Origin: Maylandia zebra
Lineage: Eukaryota; Chordata; Actinopteri; Cichliformes; Cichlidae
Direction of reading: 5' to 3'
NCBI RefSeq assembly: GCF_041146795.1
Contig: NC_135183.1
Coordinates: 12,435,840 to 12,499,839, forward strand
Length of the DNA: 64,000 bases
The position numbers and the translations under genes were made by a program. Positions 25,215-37,867 of this stretch are shown here, one piece after another (position 1 is the first letter of the stretch; every line of letters begins with the position of its first letter). The notes below the pieces were generated by a model, which searched no databases, was not told the DNA's origin, and worked only from the letters and a program-made list of their open reading frames with translations.

Positions 25215-26726
25215 GACTACCTACAAGGTGACAGCACCAAAGCCTCTCAGAAGTTGGGTTGGAAGCCAAAGGTGACTTTTGAGGTAGGTTGGTTTGAGAG
25301 CACAGCCGGTTGGTCCTGCTGGATAGCATTAGCACACATATAATAAATGTAATGGGAGTAGTTTTCCACGCGTGTAGACAATGGCATGACGTGATGAAAT
25401 CAAAGGTGACTGAAAAAAAAAACACCAAATCAAAACATTTCAATGACAAATGAAAGAATGGTTTTGAAAGCCTGTAACGATTTCTAGAAACGCAGCCTTC
25501 TTTCAGCGAACTGTTAAAAGAAAATACACAAAGGTTCACTGCATCAAATCCACACGAAGCAACAGAAAACCAACCAGCACGTGAGTTTTGAGTCTTTTAG
25601 CTTTTAGATTAGAATTTTATTACAGTTGTATATTTTATCTACTTTTCATTTTATGCCGCATCAGATTATTATAAAGCTCTTTGGTACCAAAGCTCTTTGT
25701 TTATTCCTTTCTGTGAATAGTGCTATAAAAATAAATACTTGCTTTATAACATTTTGTATGTTGTTTAGAAATCAGCCTTTTAATAAAATATTATTAAGCA
25801 AAGACTACTATAAATTAAGCAAATATTTCTCATTATATTTTTTGTAATTATATACTGAGAAAAGCACTTCTAAAATATATATATTCAATTCAATTCAATC
25901 TTTATTGGCAGACTTCATGTCCATAAAAACAAGACAAGAAACAAGAAACACACACACAACCCCCCCCCCCCCCCCCCCCCCCCCCCACAACACAAGGTAT
26001 AAACCATTAAATATATATATGTATATAAATAAGTATATAAAGCATAATTATATTTCAATATATATATTGAAATATAATGAAATGTACTTCAAATAAATAT
26101 TATACATATTTTAGAAAATGTAATTTTTTGAAGTGCTTAGACGCTTTGATTAAATAGTTTCTAAGGCTAAATAATATATTAATAATGCAGCCAGTGTTGA
26201 GAAAACACAACTGTGTTTTTCGGTTAAACCTTATTTATTTTGGAGAAAGAAAAAAAAAGAAAACTACGGTTCAAGGTTTCATATTTTCTCAACTTTACCT
26301 GCTCGGGAAGTTTGGCTGAACTATAAAAATATAAATTCTGAATCTTCTGATAAACAAAAACAATCTTATCTCCTATCTGTCGCTGCAGACACTCCAAAGC
26401 TCTGAGCTCTTATCAGTACAATATGACCCAACGACACAAGCACGTTATGGATCATTGTCAGGTCCTAATGCTGATAAACTCGATGTATTTATTATGTTTA
26501 TCCAGCTGCAGTATAACTGTGTGTGGAAGGGAGGTCTTCACGTAGGCCGAGTTTGAACCGCGGGTGTAAACGAGCCTTACTTCATGTATTTTATGTTTGT
26601 GTCTTTACCTTTTAGAGATATCAACCTTTCCAAATATATAAATCTGATCCTGTCCCCTTGCAGGATCTGGTGAAGGAGATGGTCGATGCAGACATCGATC
26701 TCATGAAGAAAAATCCAAATGCCTGA
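25215..26726 (+). CDS. gmds: GDP-mannose 4,6-dehydratase, last two coding exons (partial gene)
   Basis: Two exons, 25,215-25,283 (69 nt, DYLQGDSTKASQKLGWKPKV...) and 26,664-26,726 (63 nt, DLVKEMVDADIDLMKKNPNA then TGA), spell the conserved C-terminus of vertebrate GMDS, which in human ends MRTNPNA. Both begin in phase 0 after AG (ACTAG, TTGCAG), and the first ends at GAG|GTAGGT. A strong pyrimidine tract (25,139-25,210) precedes the first. GMDS is a cytosolic, NADP-dependent short-chain dehydrogenase/reductase. It converts GDP-mannose to GDP-4-keto-6-deoxymannose, the first step of GDP-fucose synthesis, which supports fucosylation of Notch and other glycoproteins. The cofactor-binding and catalytic part lies in exons outside the window; these 43 codons form the C-terminal end. 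The gene runs tail-to-tail with foxc1, as in other vertebrates. Confidence 0.93.
25284..26663 (+). other. gmds: Last intron of gmds
   Basis: GT at 25,284 and AG at 26,662-26,663, with CCCCTTGCAG at the acceptor. Inside are a TTCAATTCAATTCAAT segment (25,886 onward), a 27-base C run (25,960-25,986) and a perfect 32-bp AT palindrome (26,047-26,078). Frames within it are not coding. Confidence 0.85.
25886..26100. repeat. Putative dispersed repeat containing a poly-C run
   Basis: TTCAATTCAATTCAATC followed by TTTATTGGCAGACTTC and A-rich words resembles the end of a fish retroelement. It is followed by ACACACAC, 27 C residues and a palindromic AT segment. No full element boundary is visible. Confidence 0.4.
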
Positions 26727-27190
26727 GGCCAAGTCAGTCGGGCATGTTTTAGCACTCCTGGGTTCTTCCACTGAGACCCATAGTGGAAGACCCACCTTTC
26801 CTTTTTACCTGTATGACTCTTCTAAATCAATTGATTGTCTTGTTGCGGGTGTTCGAGTGAATAATGGTTGTTGTTGTATCTGTTGTCTGTTTCTCATATT
26901 TAGATTGATTAAATACCTTTTACATTTTAACACTGATTATGTTTTATTGTTATTACTGAGGGGTTTTATTGTATTTTTTTTTCCCATTGTTTTGGGACTG
27001 TCAACGCTGAAATCTTTTCCCCTGAAGTGTGACGTGGAAAAAGTAAAATGAATGAATAGAAATGAATGGATATTTTTATCTTTTATTAATATGAGCAGGG
27101 GATCCATTTGGTACAATAAAAAAAGTCTTTTAACATCGTGTCTGTTTGTTTTCTCATGAAACACAATAAATTGTATAGAAGGCCTAATTT
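26727..27190 (+). other. gmds: 3' UTR of gmds with two poly(A) signals
   Basis: Non-coding sequence after the TGA. AATAAA occurs at 27,116-27,121 and again at 27,166-27,171, so the mRNA probably ends at about 27,135 or 27,190. The end position is an estimate. Confidence 0.6.
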
Positions 27191-29018
27191 GTTTTTCTTT
27201 TTTTAAATCTAAGGAAATGTGGGAAATAAAAGCTGCAAATCCAGGTTTGAACCGCAGGTTGCGTGCGCGGAGTGTGCATGTGCACGCGCATGGGATCCCC
27301 AGTTTGTGCAGAGGTCTGGCTCTTCTCCTGTCGTTTCTTTCCTCTGTGTTTGCTCCTAATTCCAAGTTTTTCTTTAGAATGTACCAGAACACTGCGCTCC
27401 TTTATTCTGAGGGAAATGCGTTTTTCTCCTGCTCTCAAACATCTACCTGGAAACATCTACATCTGGGTCGTGAGCGGCCTTGTGGCCTAAAATGAATGCC
27501 CGCATTTAAACTGTTGGCCCTGACTTGTTGTGACCCTGACGGTAACGGTTGCTGGGTGTGTTGGACACTCGTAACTGTTCCCACTTTGCAGAAGTTAGAT
27601 GACTTCTTCTTCCTTAACAGCCACACTGCTTTCTCTTTGCTCGTCTTTATTGTTTAATTCGAGGTATTGAATCCAAAAGGGTCGTTTTCACGAGGGCACG
27701 TCATTCATACTTGTTTAAGAAAAAGAGTATATTTGATTAAAATGCTGCGACTGGAAGTGATGTAGTGCTGTCATGTGTCTAACAGCCTAGTCATCAATCC
27801 TCTGCTCTTATTGACTGTACAGGAGACCTGACGCTCCCTATAGATTACATTATATTATTTGTTGTGTTTAATGATGGGCCTTACTATCTTACATTCCAGC
27901 CCTCCTGTATCACACTATTAATAAATATGAATGCAGAAGCAATCTAGTGTGTTTACAGTATTTGTGGGAATTTAGCTCTGTTAAAAACAGTCGAACAGTA
28001 ACTCTGCATTTATATCTTCAAAATATAAAGTATGTGCGTGCAGCCAAAATCTACTTTATCTCAAATGAAAGTGCACGTGCACCAGAATGGCCTATCTCAG
28101 ATGTAGTATGTGATATTTTATTAAAGTATTATTACAAATATTTATGTAAGGCGCCTTTTCTCAATTTCCCGAAAATCATTAAAGTTGTGAAATAAGGTTT
28201 TTTTTTTTGTTTTGTTTGAGGTTTTTTTGGTTGTTTTTTTAAGTGCGGCATCTTATTTCCACGTGGAATGCTAAATGAAGTATCTCCGATTTAAATGCAG
28301 CACTCGATAGATGTCGGTCCCTCCTCAGAGCACACTGCTGCTGTCAGGTTTTGACATTCAACTTGCGCGGACCGTGAGCGGTCTGTGGAGGGTGGGATCG
28401 CCTGTGTGTTTTTCTGGACGGCACCTACAGGACATTTAAAAGTCTCTGTGATCGTCCTGGACAGCGCTGAGTCTGTGCTGACTCCAGATTGGAAACAGAT
28501 GTTGCTCTGAGGTTGTTTGGGCCCCCTAAAGCGCGCTGAGAGCACACAACACACTGAGCCCGCGGCCTCACACAGGTGCACCAAGTATTCCCCTTTAATA
28601 ACATTTAGGCACGTTTTGTGATCGGCTCTGCTGCTGGCGCACAAACAAAGAAAAGATGACTGAGATTTGAACCGAGAAGGAGTCTCGGAAGGAGGAGGGG
28701 AGCAGACTTGTGCAGCTAAATAAACGTTTTTAAGGAGATTAAACGGCTCTAAAGTCACGATTTTCAGAATCCCTGAAAAACGCGAATATAATAATTTTTT
28801 GTCAAATCAAACGCACGAGAGATATTGTAGGGGGAGGTGATCCCTAAAGTGAAAGCTGCAGGAGGGAGAAGCTGCTCCTTTCTTTCAAAGCTCCAGCTTT
28901 ACTGAGCACATTTGGACAGACGGCCACAGAGTGGAAGACGGAGAAAAGGATCCGACCAGTGTCCTCTATCATTTGTTATTAGGAAGAGAAAATACTGATC
29001 TCGCCCCTGAATATCATC
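27191..29018. other. Intergenic, gmds to foxc1 (left part)
   Basis: Tail-to-tail spacer. Frames at 27,184-27,456 and 28,291-28,758 show no domain. No repeat recognised. Confidence 0.4.
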
Positions 29019-29125
29019 CGTCCATCCATTTTTTTTAAACCTCTTATGGAGTGAGCCTATCCCAGCTAACATATGAGAGGTACGGACAGGTCGCCAGCCC
29101 TACACAGGGCCTCACTGAATATCAA
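29019..29125. repeat. Decayed dispersed fish repeat
   Basis: GTCCATCCATTTTTT, GAGCCTATCCCAGCTAAC and ACAGGTCGCCAGCCC occur in the order seen in a very common fish repeat of the form 'CATCCATTTTCT ... CTATCCCAGCT ... GACAGGTCGCCAGTC'. Only a core of about 100 bp remains. Confidence 0.6.
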
Positions 29126-29681
29126 GTTCAATTAAATTAACACGAATCGGAGCACTATCCCGGGACAGTGGAGGTCACCTGCTTGTCGTGTTACTGAGAT
29201 ATCAAGGACATAAAAGATATCCCATTCTTTATTATTACTGCTGGTCTACAGTGCAGACACCTTAAAATATTACGATTTTAAAAAGCGTTAAAAACAGTGT
29301 AAATACACATAAAAAATAAATAAATAAAACAAATGCTGGAATTTTAGAAACTCTGAAAATTCATAGTGAGAAACTGGAAAACTACGTGACTAGAGCCTTC
29401 ACCAAAAATCCACGCAGGCACAAAACAAGACGCAAAATAAACCGTTTACACTGAAGCCTCGATTTCAGCCCACTTTAGGCTAAATGGTGAATCCTCACTC
29501 CTTTAATTGGTTTGATATGTAAAGTCATTAGGACACGATGGGCTTTTCTTCTTTATTCTTCTTTTAAGAAAAATAATACATCGAGGAAAAAACGCAGGAG
29601 GCCAGATTCGTGCAGGAAATACAGACGCGATTTCAATCACTGCTCCTGCGCGATGGGATTTAGCTCTGCTCCCGCGAACTC

Positions 29682-29684
<3 letters not shown>

Positions 29685-29752
<68 letters not shown>
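29685..29752. repeat. (TG)34 microsatellite
   Basis: Uninterrupted TG dinucleotides between CCTC and CCTCTCAC. Long CV/TH frames over it are artefacts. Confidence 0.97.
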
Positions 29753-29753
<1 letters not shown>

Positions 29754-31273
29754 CTCTCACAGGAGAGGTGAGGAGTGTGTGAGGGGGGTACGGGCTTACA
29801 GTTTAGTCGGTAACTGTGAGATGGCCGCAGTTGCCAGAACTTGTATGCATATAACATGCAAATTTGAAGTATTAAAAAAATAAATAAAAACAATAACAAA
29901 AAAATTAAGCTGTGGATACAAAAGGTCTGTATGGGAGAATCTGGTTAGTAGATTGGACGCAAAACCCGCAGCGAGTGTCAGTGTGGAAATTGTTCCTGTT
30001 TAATTTCAGGCTCAACCTTCAGAAATAAAAATTCAAACTAGAACAAAATGCATAACACCCGCGAAAATGCGTTAAACTCTGTAGAGATTTTATTCTATTT
30101 TGTTTTTTTCTGTGTGAAACAGAAAGCTTTTTAAGCAGTCAGTAAAAAACAGAGCCTCCTTATTATTTTTTTTAAAAAGCCCCCTTCAAATGTGTGGGGC
30201 GCCCACATGTTTCCAGGAGCTTCATATGTTTCCCCATAAGCGCTCTGATACCTGCCAAACCTTTAGAGCGCATGCTGTGGGCTATCGGGTTGCTTTGCCA
30301 CTCGTGACTACGGCACTTGTGCAAAGATCTGGCCTTCAACGCTAATCAGACACTGGGATGAATTCCCCATGTAGAACATCTGCAGACAGCCGGGGCCGTA
30401 AACTACACCTACGCTCGTGTGATCCCTCGAGGCTACAGTCATACTAATGTGAACATTAAAGTATCCCGAATGCGGCATTAAACAATAATTCCTTAACTGG
30501 GGCTTCTGTGAGCACTTCAGTGCGCGCCTGAAGCTCCCCTTCTCTTCCGGGACTCCCTTTAGTTTGACTGTTTGTTATTGTTTGATACACTGCAGGCCGT
30601 GAAGCTGCCACGGCCAGCCTGCGATGTGCACTGCATGTGAAGCTGCTTTGGATAAAGCAGGGACGGGCTTTAACGCAAGCTGCTCACCGTCCTTCCCTAA
30701 AGTGCATTGTTGACATCCTCTCCACTGACCTCCATCACCTCCTCCTGTCTTGTACTTGCAATGAAAAACGACTCGCCATCGTGACTGGCTTTTCCTTCTT
30801 GACTCTTGAGTGCTGATCAATCACAAAGACGTTTGTTTGGAGGGAATAACGCGTTTCTCGTATTAGCCTGCGCTCTGCGTGCAACTGGTGGTTATTTCCA
30901 CATTTATTTATTTGATTTGTATGTAGTGCAGATTGCATTTGAACCGCAGTCTTAACCTCACCTGCGTGGTTTGTAGCAGAGGAGAAACGGCACATTGTTT
31001 ATGTTAGCTTTAATGAGCTTGACTCATCTGACTGCTGGCCCTGGGGAGCGTTTGCGTGCTGGATTTCTTTCTTTCTTTCTTTTTTTACTTTTACTGACTC
31101 ATTAAAAACCAATCCACACGGGCCGAAAACTAACAGTCACGTTTAAGCTTCAACTACCAGCCACTTAAAACACACACACACGCACACACACACTGCTCTG
31201 TTTTGTTTTCAGCTTTAATGCCCTGCAGCTCGATGATTGCAGAGGTTAGAAGCCGCCATTAAAATAATAATAA

Positions 31274-31311
<38 letters not shown>

Positions 31312-32489
31312 GTGTGGAGTATATGTACTCGCTAATAAGATTATTATAATAATAATGAATAATAATATAATTGTTTTGCATGATTAAGGGGTTCCCGCCA
31401 TGAAGTTACATGTAACTGATATTTTTCCTGATTATTCTTTTCTAACTTTAGATATATGTATATATATATTTTTTTTTCTTCTAAAGTCAGATTTTTTTTA
31501 AAGAAACTTCAGGGACCATATCTAATTAACACTGAGCATGCGTGTCTCCGTGTAAAACTGCCTACGCGCATAAGAATGACATTTTAAAAAGGCCGCTGTA
31601 AAGTTTTAATAGCAACCTTGTTTTTTTGTTGCTTTTCTTTAAGGAGGGAGGGGGGGGGGGGGGGTCCCCAAGTCATCGGGGAATTACTGGAGTAAACACG
31701 TGACACAGCAGTAATATTTCAATCAGCCAGAGCTGCGGTAAATCTCGAGCCTCCAGGAAACAAACAAACATTTAAAAATAAAGCAAAGCTGGCTGCAGTA
31801 CATCCCTCTGTCACAGATCGTACCCATCAGGCCGTCATCCTGGTGCATCAACAAGGACCCCCCACCACCCCCACCCCACGCGGGGGTCTCCTCCAGCAGC
31901 AAAATTAACTCTGAAGACAAATCCAAAAACAACTGCATCCAAAAAGCTCCCATCATCATTCCCAAACAGCAGTCAGACGGAAGCCTGCTCACTTTGCAAT
32001 GACTGATTTGTTTTGCTGACAAGGCCTTCAGTGAGTTCAGACCGCGTTGGTGAGCTGCTGCCACACGTGCATTTATTTACCGCCGGCGTTTACACTCCAG
32101 GATTGAACATATACAGCGCGCAGGTGAGGCTGGAGCCTCGCATTAAAAAAAGAAAATGGCATCTGCTAAGCTGCTTTCACTTTGAAAGGTAAACTCGGCT
32201 CGCCTGTGCATGGGCCACAGTCTGAAGTCAACCGACTTATAAAAGCTTTTCCATCAAGTTGGAAAATTTATGTATTCACTTAAATACTTTAATACGCATA
32301 AACGGGCTTTTATTTTGTTTATTTCTTTCTCCTTCTCTCTTTAAAAAATCAGAACGTTTAGGTGAATTTAGCGCTTTATAATACATTTTGAATTGAAATA
32401 TATTTAACTACCGTGCAGCTATTTCTGAATTCAAGAAATGTCCCCTTACTTTGGCTCTAGCGTTACTAATAAATCACTCAAATTCAAAT
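29753..32489. other. Intergenic, gmds to foxc1 (right part)
   Basis: Complex, non-repetitive sequence at 30,180-30,560 has relatively high GC and no ORF, and is a candidate conserved non-coding element. A (TTA)n tract lies at about 31,270-31,312 and a G15 run at 31,650-31,664. A 113-codon - strand frame (31,723-32,064) has no recognisable domain. Confidence 0.4.
31270..31312. repeat. (TTA)n microsatellite
   Basis: About 13 ATT/TTA units, ending TTATTATTGTG, with looser AAT-rich repeats on either side up to 31,370. Confidence 0.9.
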
Positions 32490-32962
32490 AAACGGCACTT
32501 TATTAAACAAAACAAAATGTAATGCCTTCAAAGTATTTTTTAAACAAATAACACAAAATGAATAGAATAAGTCAGTATAGGCTACACAGTCCCTCTATTT
32601 CTATACAAGAACTGGGACAATTAAAATGCAGCAATAAGAAAACTGCGGAGGGGGAAAAAGTGTTTGGTCCTCAATGTCCAACCACTCCCTTTTCCTAAAA
32701 AATAAATTACTATATTAGGCTATAATTTACAGTCTAGTCGTAACAGCCGGGTTTGAGCCATCTTTAGAAACTATTCTCGAAGTGAGAGGGAAGGAAACTT
32801 ACGTGTTTTGGTGTTACACAGCTCTGCACAAAAAATACAAAAGACAAAAAATCTCTCTGAATCGCTTGTCCATTCGGAGTGTGAATGAAAGACCAAAAGT
32901 ACAAAAAAATATAGAGAGAAATTATATATTAGAGTTATTAATTTAAAAGATGCGCTTGGCTT
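32490..32962 (-). other. foxc1: 3' UTR of foxc1
   Basis: AT-rich sequence downstream of the foxc1 stop. A - strand AATAAA (TTTATT on +) at 32,499-32,504 would give a 3' UTR of roughly 460-480 nt. A second candidate lies near 32,310. Confidence 0.5.
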
Positions 32963-34372
32963 TCAGAACTTTTCATAAACAAAAGCTCCTGAGGTGCGAT
33001 AGATGGACTGTCCGGACGGGAAGGCCATCTGACAGCTATTATTCCCGTTCAATGGAGAGCCGTTCAGCCCGATCCGCTGGGACTCGAACATCTCCCGCAC
33101 CGAGTGGAAGTTCTGCTGCTGCGCCGGGTAACCCGGGCTCAAGTGACTCAGGTCCCCATACCAAGATGCGAGCCGACCCTGGTGTGCGTGGTGACCGTCC
33201 TGGCCCGCCTGACTCAGGTTTCCGTGCCCAAGTGAGGACGCGGTGGTCGTGGTGATGCAATAATCGGGCAGAGCCTCGTCCACTGTGGTGGAAGGGGCCA
33301 GGTGGCCGCTGGAGGATCTATCCCCTGCGTATAGACTCATGGCTTGCATGTTGCAGTGATAAGTGGCGTTGGAGCCCGTGGAAATGGCGTTCTGGTTGCA
33401 GGTCGTTGAGCTGTAAGCGGACGTCTGGTTCGGCGAGTAGCTGAGCGGCAGTGAAGGGGCGATACCTGTCCGAGAGGAGGCGATGTGAGGTGGGGAGAGC
33501 TCGGCCTGCGGAGACCCCCGCATGGAGGTCATGATGTTATCCACGCTGAAGCCCTGCGCAGGGGCCTGGCCGTGGTGATGGTGCTCGGTTCCTTCGATGC
33601 TGAGTGACCGGGTGGAGGGGACGCTGTGCGGGCTGCCCGTTGACAGGCTGCTTCTGCTATCTGGACTCTCGATTTTGGGCACGGCGCCCAGGGTCGGGGA
33701 TGCGGCCTGAGGCGGCGTGGAGTTCCCATTCTCAGTCTTTATATCCTGGATCCGCACCGGCTGGGAGCCCTGCATGGACGGCTCGGGCTCCCGGCCCGCC
33801 GTGCGGACAGAGGGATCTTTGCTTTGCCTGTCCCGCTCGTCCTTGTCCCTCTGCACGTCCTTCTTTTTGAACCTCTTCCGGCGCCGTAGAAAGCTGCCGT
33901 TCTCAAACATGTTGTAGGAGTCGGGGTCCAAAGTCCAGTAGCTGCCCTTACCGGGCTTCTTGTCGTCCCGGGGCACTTTAACAAAGCACTCGTTGAGGGA
34001 CAGGTTGTGCCGTATGCTGTTCTGCCAGCCCTGCTTGTTGTCCCGGTAGAAGGGGAACCTCTCCATGATAAATTGATAAATCCCGTTCAGGGTGATCTTC
34101 TTCTCTGGCGAGTTCTGAATCGCCATGGTGATGAGGGCGATGTAGCTGTAAGGGGGTTTCACCATGTCCTTCGGCTGGTGCTGAGGAGTGTACGGTCCGT
34201 ACGGCCGGGCCATGCTGGCCGGGTACTGCTCGTGGGCTGCGTGCGAGTACATGCTCATAGCCGCAGGCATTCCCGTGTATCCCCCGCCGGCCCGGTAGTA
34301 GCTCTGATCGCTGCTGATGTAGGGCACGACTCCCAAAGAATTGGGACTGGAGACGGAATAGCGCGCCTGCAT
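32963..34372 (-). CDS. foxc1: Forkhead box C1 transcription factor
   Basis: Single-exon gene, 469 residues. The start was placed at the second Met of the open frame because [18 protein letters not shown] is the conserved FOXC1 N-terminus; 15 in-frame residues upstream do not look conserved. The forkhead winged-helix domain spans about residues 71-165, with recognition helix NSIRHNLSL near 118-126, followed by the basic stretch [11 protein letters not shown]. Other FOXC1 hallmarks are [26 protein letters not shown] and the C-terminal block [17 protein letters not shown]. The protein is nuclear and binds RYAAAYA-type sites. In vertebrates it acts in neural crest, anterior eye, somites and vessels. 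The linkers are shorter than in human (about 550 residues), and the protein ends FVYEKF where human has VYDCSKF. FOXC2 is less likely given the gmds and foxf2/foxq1 neighbours. The a/b paralogue is unresolved. Confidence 0.96.
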   Translation of the reverse strand: MQARYSVSSPNSLGVVPYISSDQSYYRAGGGYTGMPAAMSMYSHAAHEQYPASMARPYGPYTPQHQPKDMVKPPYSYIALITMAIQNSPEKKITLNGIYQFIMERFPFYRDNKQGWQNSIRHNLSLNECFVKVPRDDKKPGKGSYWTLDPDSYNMFENGSFLRRRKRFKKKDVQRDKDERDRQSKDPSVRTAGREPEPSMQGSQPVRIQDIKTENGNSTPPQAASPTLGAVPKIESPDSRSSLSTGSPHSVPSTRSLSIEGTEHHHHGQAPAQGFSVDNIMTSMRGSPQAELSPPHIASSRTGIAPSLPLSYSPNQTSAYSSTTCNQNAISTGSNATYHCNMQAMSLYAGDRSSSGHLAPSTTVDEALPDYCITTTTASSLGHGNLSQAGQDGHHAHQGRLASWYGDLSHLSPGYPAQQQNFHSVREMFESQRIGLNGSPLNGNNSCQMAFPSGQSIYRTSGAFVYEKF

Positions 34373-34790
34373 CCTGCGCAATGCGTAAAACCTCCCCAAA
34401 GCGCTCTCCCTCCACAAACTGTCACAACTTCAGCTTGCGCTCCGATCTCTCTCGCAGCTCTCTGTTCACTGTAGAAGTTCCTTTTTCTAAGCCGCAGCTC
34501 GCCAGGGTGAACCGAAGAGAGCACGCACTGCTACAGTGAACATTTGGAAACTAAGAGGGCTGGAGGAGTTGCAACGAGGAACTTTTTTTTTACCCTTCAC
34601 ATTTTTTTCCTCCCTTTTGGCTGCTCGGACTGCTCCACCCCGAATCCGAATGTGTGCTCCATTATCCAATGGGACGGCGAAATGAACCTGTGGAAACGCT
34701 GCACTGTGATAAAAGTTACTACCCCCACTCTTTCCTCCACCCCTCCTTCTCCTCCTCCCCCGCACTTCTTTCCCTGACTTCTCAGTTCAG
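34373..34790 (-). promoter_or_regulatory. foxc1: foxc1 5' UTR and proximal promoter region
   Basis: Sequence directly upstream of the foxc1 ATG. A CCAAT box (CCAAT on the + strand, 34,666-34,670, so inverted relative to the gene) lies about 295 bp upstream of the start codon. Pyrimidine/purine-rich DNA surrounds it. No clear TATA box was seen, and the transcription start is not determinable here. Confidence 0.4.
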
Positions 34791-36929
34791 ATCACGGAAT
34801 TATTAAAATGCTTTTCAGGGTGTGCCCAAAGTGCCAAAAGATTCATTTAATGGCCCAAATTGTGAGTTATTTATTATTTTCTATTAACTCTTCATTTTGA
34901 GACTCGTAAAATAACTTCACGGTGAAAATGGAGAAAGTGGATTTATTGTGTATAATTGATCGGAATAAGGTTTTGTTTTTTTCTTGGGTTTTTTTTTGGT
35001 TACCACAAATTCTTAAGGAATTTCTCTCATAGCAGACACGAGCCTGATATCAATTTCCAAAATGTAAAAAAACGCGAACGTGCACAATTAAAACTGCAGT
35101 TAAATCCCTTCAGCGATGCACGGTGATCTGAGACCTGTCAGTTTTGTGAGATATCAGATGAGCCTGAGCCTCTGAATAAACAAGCGGACATGAAAGAGCG
35201 TGGATGCCTCCCCGCTCCTCCCCGACAGCGCCGGTGGGCGGTGTGCACAAACTAATTAAAGGCTAAATGAAGCTCATTTGGCCCAGCTGGGTGTGGAGAA
35301 GTTCCCCAGGGCGCGAGCGGCTGCTGAGACGTTTTTGAAAGATGAAGACCTCCAAATGTCACTCGCACTAGACGGAGTGTTAACAGAGCCATGGAAGTTC
35401 TCGGTGATTTCTGTGTGAGAGGTGTTAGCCGAATTCAAAGTAATTTAAAGGCTTTAGAAATTTACATTTCCTTATTTAAATATTTTTTCAAATAATCTAA
35501 ATTATTAATCTTATCATACAAACTAAGAACTTGATTGAAGATCAGATTTTAAAAAACTAAACTATGTGGTTTGTTTTGTTGCTGAAAGACGAACTTCCCC
35601 GCCATACTGCTCTATTTCAGACAAGACTCATATTTCTCTCATGTTTTTAAAGTTCAGTATTGTAGATAATAATTTTCACAGAGAAGTCTGTCATATTTTC
35701 TGTTATAAATCAAGCTTTTGCCGATGTTAGTAAATGAAAAAAGGTTTATTTTTACTTAAGAACTTATTTATATAAAAAATAATACTAAACAAAGCAGGCC
35801 TGCATGGAGCACCGCGTGGCTTTATCTGAAATATTTATTTATTTTCTTAAACGATGCTCGTATGAAGGAGACACGAAACTCAAAGAATCCTAAACGAAAA
35901 GCTTTTGGTGATCCAAGTAGAAACAAGTGTTTGAAAAACCTTATTTGGAGGCAAAGTCAGCAAATTCTCAGTCAGTTTTTCTTTTTATTAAACATAAACA
36001 GTGATTGTATATATGCGGTTTTTATGTCCCGATGACATAAAAGTTAATCTCAATATTTGATAACGCTTCTATGTTTGGCCTTGAAGAGCACAGAGACTCA
36101 TCTCTTGAAAACACTGCAAAATGCAAAACAAACAAAAAAGAAATCATTCACGTCTCTGTGAACTAACTGCGCTAAGACCAGTGACGCTCTCAGTTTACCC
36201 CTGAGCAAACATCTTCACACCAACTTCCGATTGACAAAAGTCTGAAGTCTCCCGACAAAAGCGCAGGGATTAATAAAATAAACAGGCCTCGTGTAACAAA
36301 CAGGCCCATGTCGACATGTTTATGCTGAGCTCCCTTTTGAAAACTGCCGAGACTTAAAAATTCTCAGAGACAGTTTTCACAATTTCATCTTTCCTGCAGC
36401 ACAAGAGAAAAGAGGAGAAACTAGTTTTTGATTCGCTATAAAATCTGTTAATTTGTCACGTGTATGTGTGATTATTCAGCTCTTTGTTCTGCTATTTGCA
36501 TGTGTTTACAGGGCCAGAGGAGACAAACGCTGTCACCTGTGAGGACCACGCACTGTGTGTTTCTGGCTGACCGGCAAACACGTCAGCTGGCTCCGCCACA
36601 TCCAAAGCACACCCCTCTATCCGTCACTGCTGACATCTCAATGAAATACAACCACACCCTGTAATAATAATGATGATAAAAATAATGATAATACTCCCTT
36701 CTGTGAAAAAACACACACCAAATTCAAAGGTTCTTATAATGACCTGCAATAGGTTTTAAACAATCTATATAAAAATGGTTTAACGAGACATTTACTGAGT
36801 TCTTCAGCAGAGATCAGTGCTGGTATCAAGTCGGACGCAGTTCTTCTCCTAATGTGAAAGAGAACAGCTCCCCCGACTGGTCAGTACATAAACGTGCAAA
36901 ATGCAGGCGTTTTCCCATCAGCAGTTGTA
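34791..36929. other. Upstream flank of foxc1, non-coding
   Basis: No gene recognised. Non-repetitive, moderately GC-rich sequence at about 35,100-35,400 could be regulatory. The rest is AT-rich. Confidence 0.4.
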
Positions 36930-37769
36930 CACAGCAAATTCAAAAGTGTTAAATGTTTTGGTGTTAATAGTCTTCTTGCAAAAGTAGAGTTAATTTTACT
37001 CTAAGCAGAGTCACATTCTTTTAATGTAACTCTGAGGTGTAAAATGATAGTAGTTAAAATCGAGTGTTAAAAATGAGTGTTTCTCTGTCAAATCTGGAGG
37101 TGTTACAATGGAAACATTAACTCTTGACCTCTTAACTCTGAACTCCTACAGGGGCTATGACACCAATAGAGTAAATTCACAGACTCCGCCCCCAGCACGG
37201 CTCCAATCGAAGCTGAAGTGAAGCCGTTTCAGAACATTTTGCTCTACATATTTGAGTTGTTTGCCATGCTTGGTAAGTCATTTTTTCAAAGATTGTTTCA
37301 ATTATTATTATGAGCTTTTACTTCTGTGGCTCTTTGGAGTTGAGACAAAGCTGTGTGAAAGGCATTAGCCATGTTGCTCGGTGATAGCATAATATTCTGT
37401 TTTAGCTAGCTGAAAGGTATTGTCTGCGGGCAAATACCACAGCCTTGAAAAAAAGCTTGCATGTGAATTTTCAGTCAAATCTTTGGTCAAATACACCTAA
37501 AACAATGTCTAGAATGTGAAATGTTGGTATAATGGTGCTACTTGAAGCCTGAAAACGATCGCCCAAAAAAACCAAAAACGAGCAAACAGCAGTAGCAGAC
37601 GTCCTGACTGGATTCTACGTTAGCATAGATCCCTCCAGAGTTTTGTGCACACGGTTTAGGTAAAAATGAAAAAGGTTGAGGTTTTACATTTAGTTCAGTA
37701 TTACCTGTTGCCTGTGTCTTTGTCTTTTGGGAAAATACTTTACACAAGTAATGGTTCAAAGAGGATTCC

Positions 37770-37791
37770 TTTTTTTTTTTTTTTTTTTTTA
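37770..37791. repeat. Poly-T run
   Basis: About 22 consecutive T inside the TIR element, about 75 bp before the candidate splice acceptor. Confidence 0.9.
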
Positions 37792-37867
37792 ACTGTGCTG
37801 CAATTGTTTACTGGATTATTTGTGCCATTAATTAGTGTCAACTAATTTTTATTCAATCTCCGCACAG

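Noticed and set aside
29503-29899. Frames rich in CVCV or THTH
   Set aside because: They translate the (TG)34 microsatellite. Similar frames at 17,145, 48,868-49,296 and 56,258-56,528 are also microsatellite artefacts.
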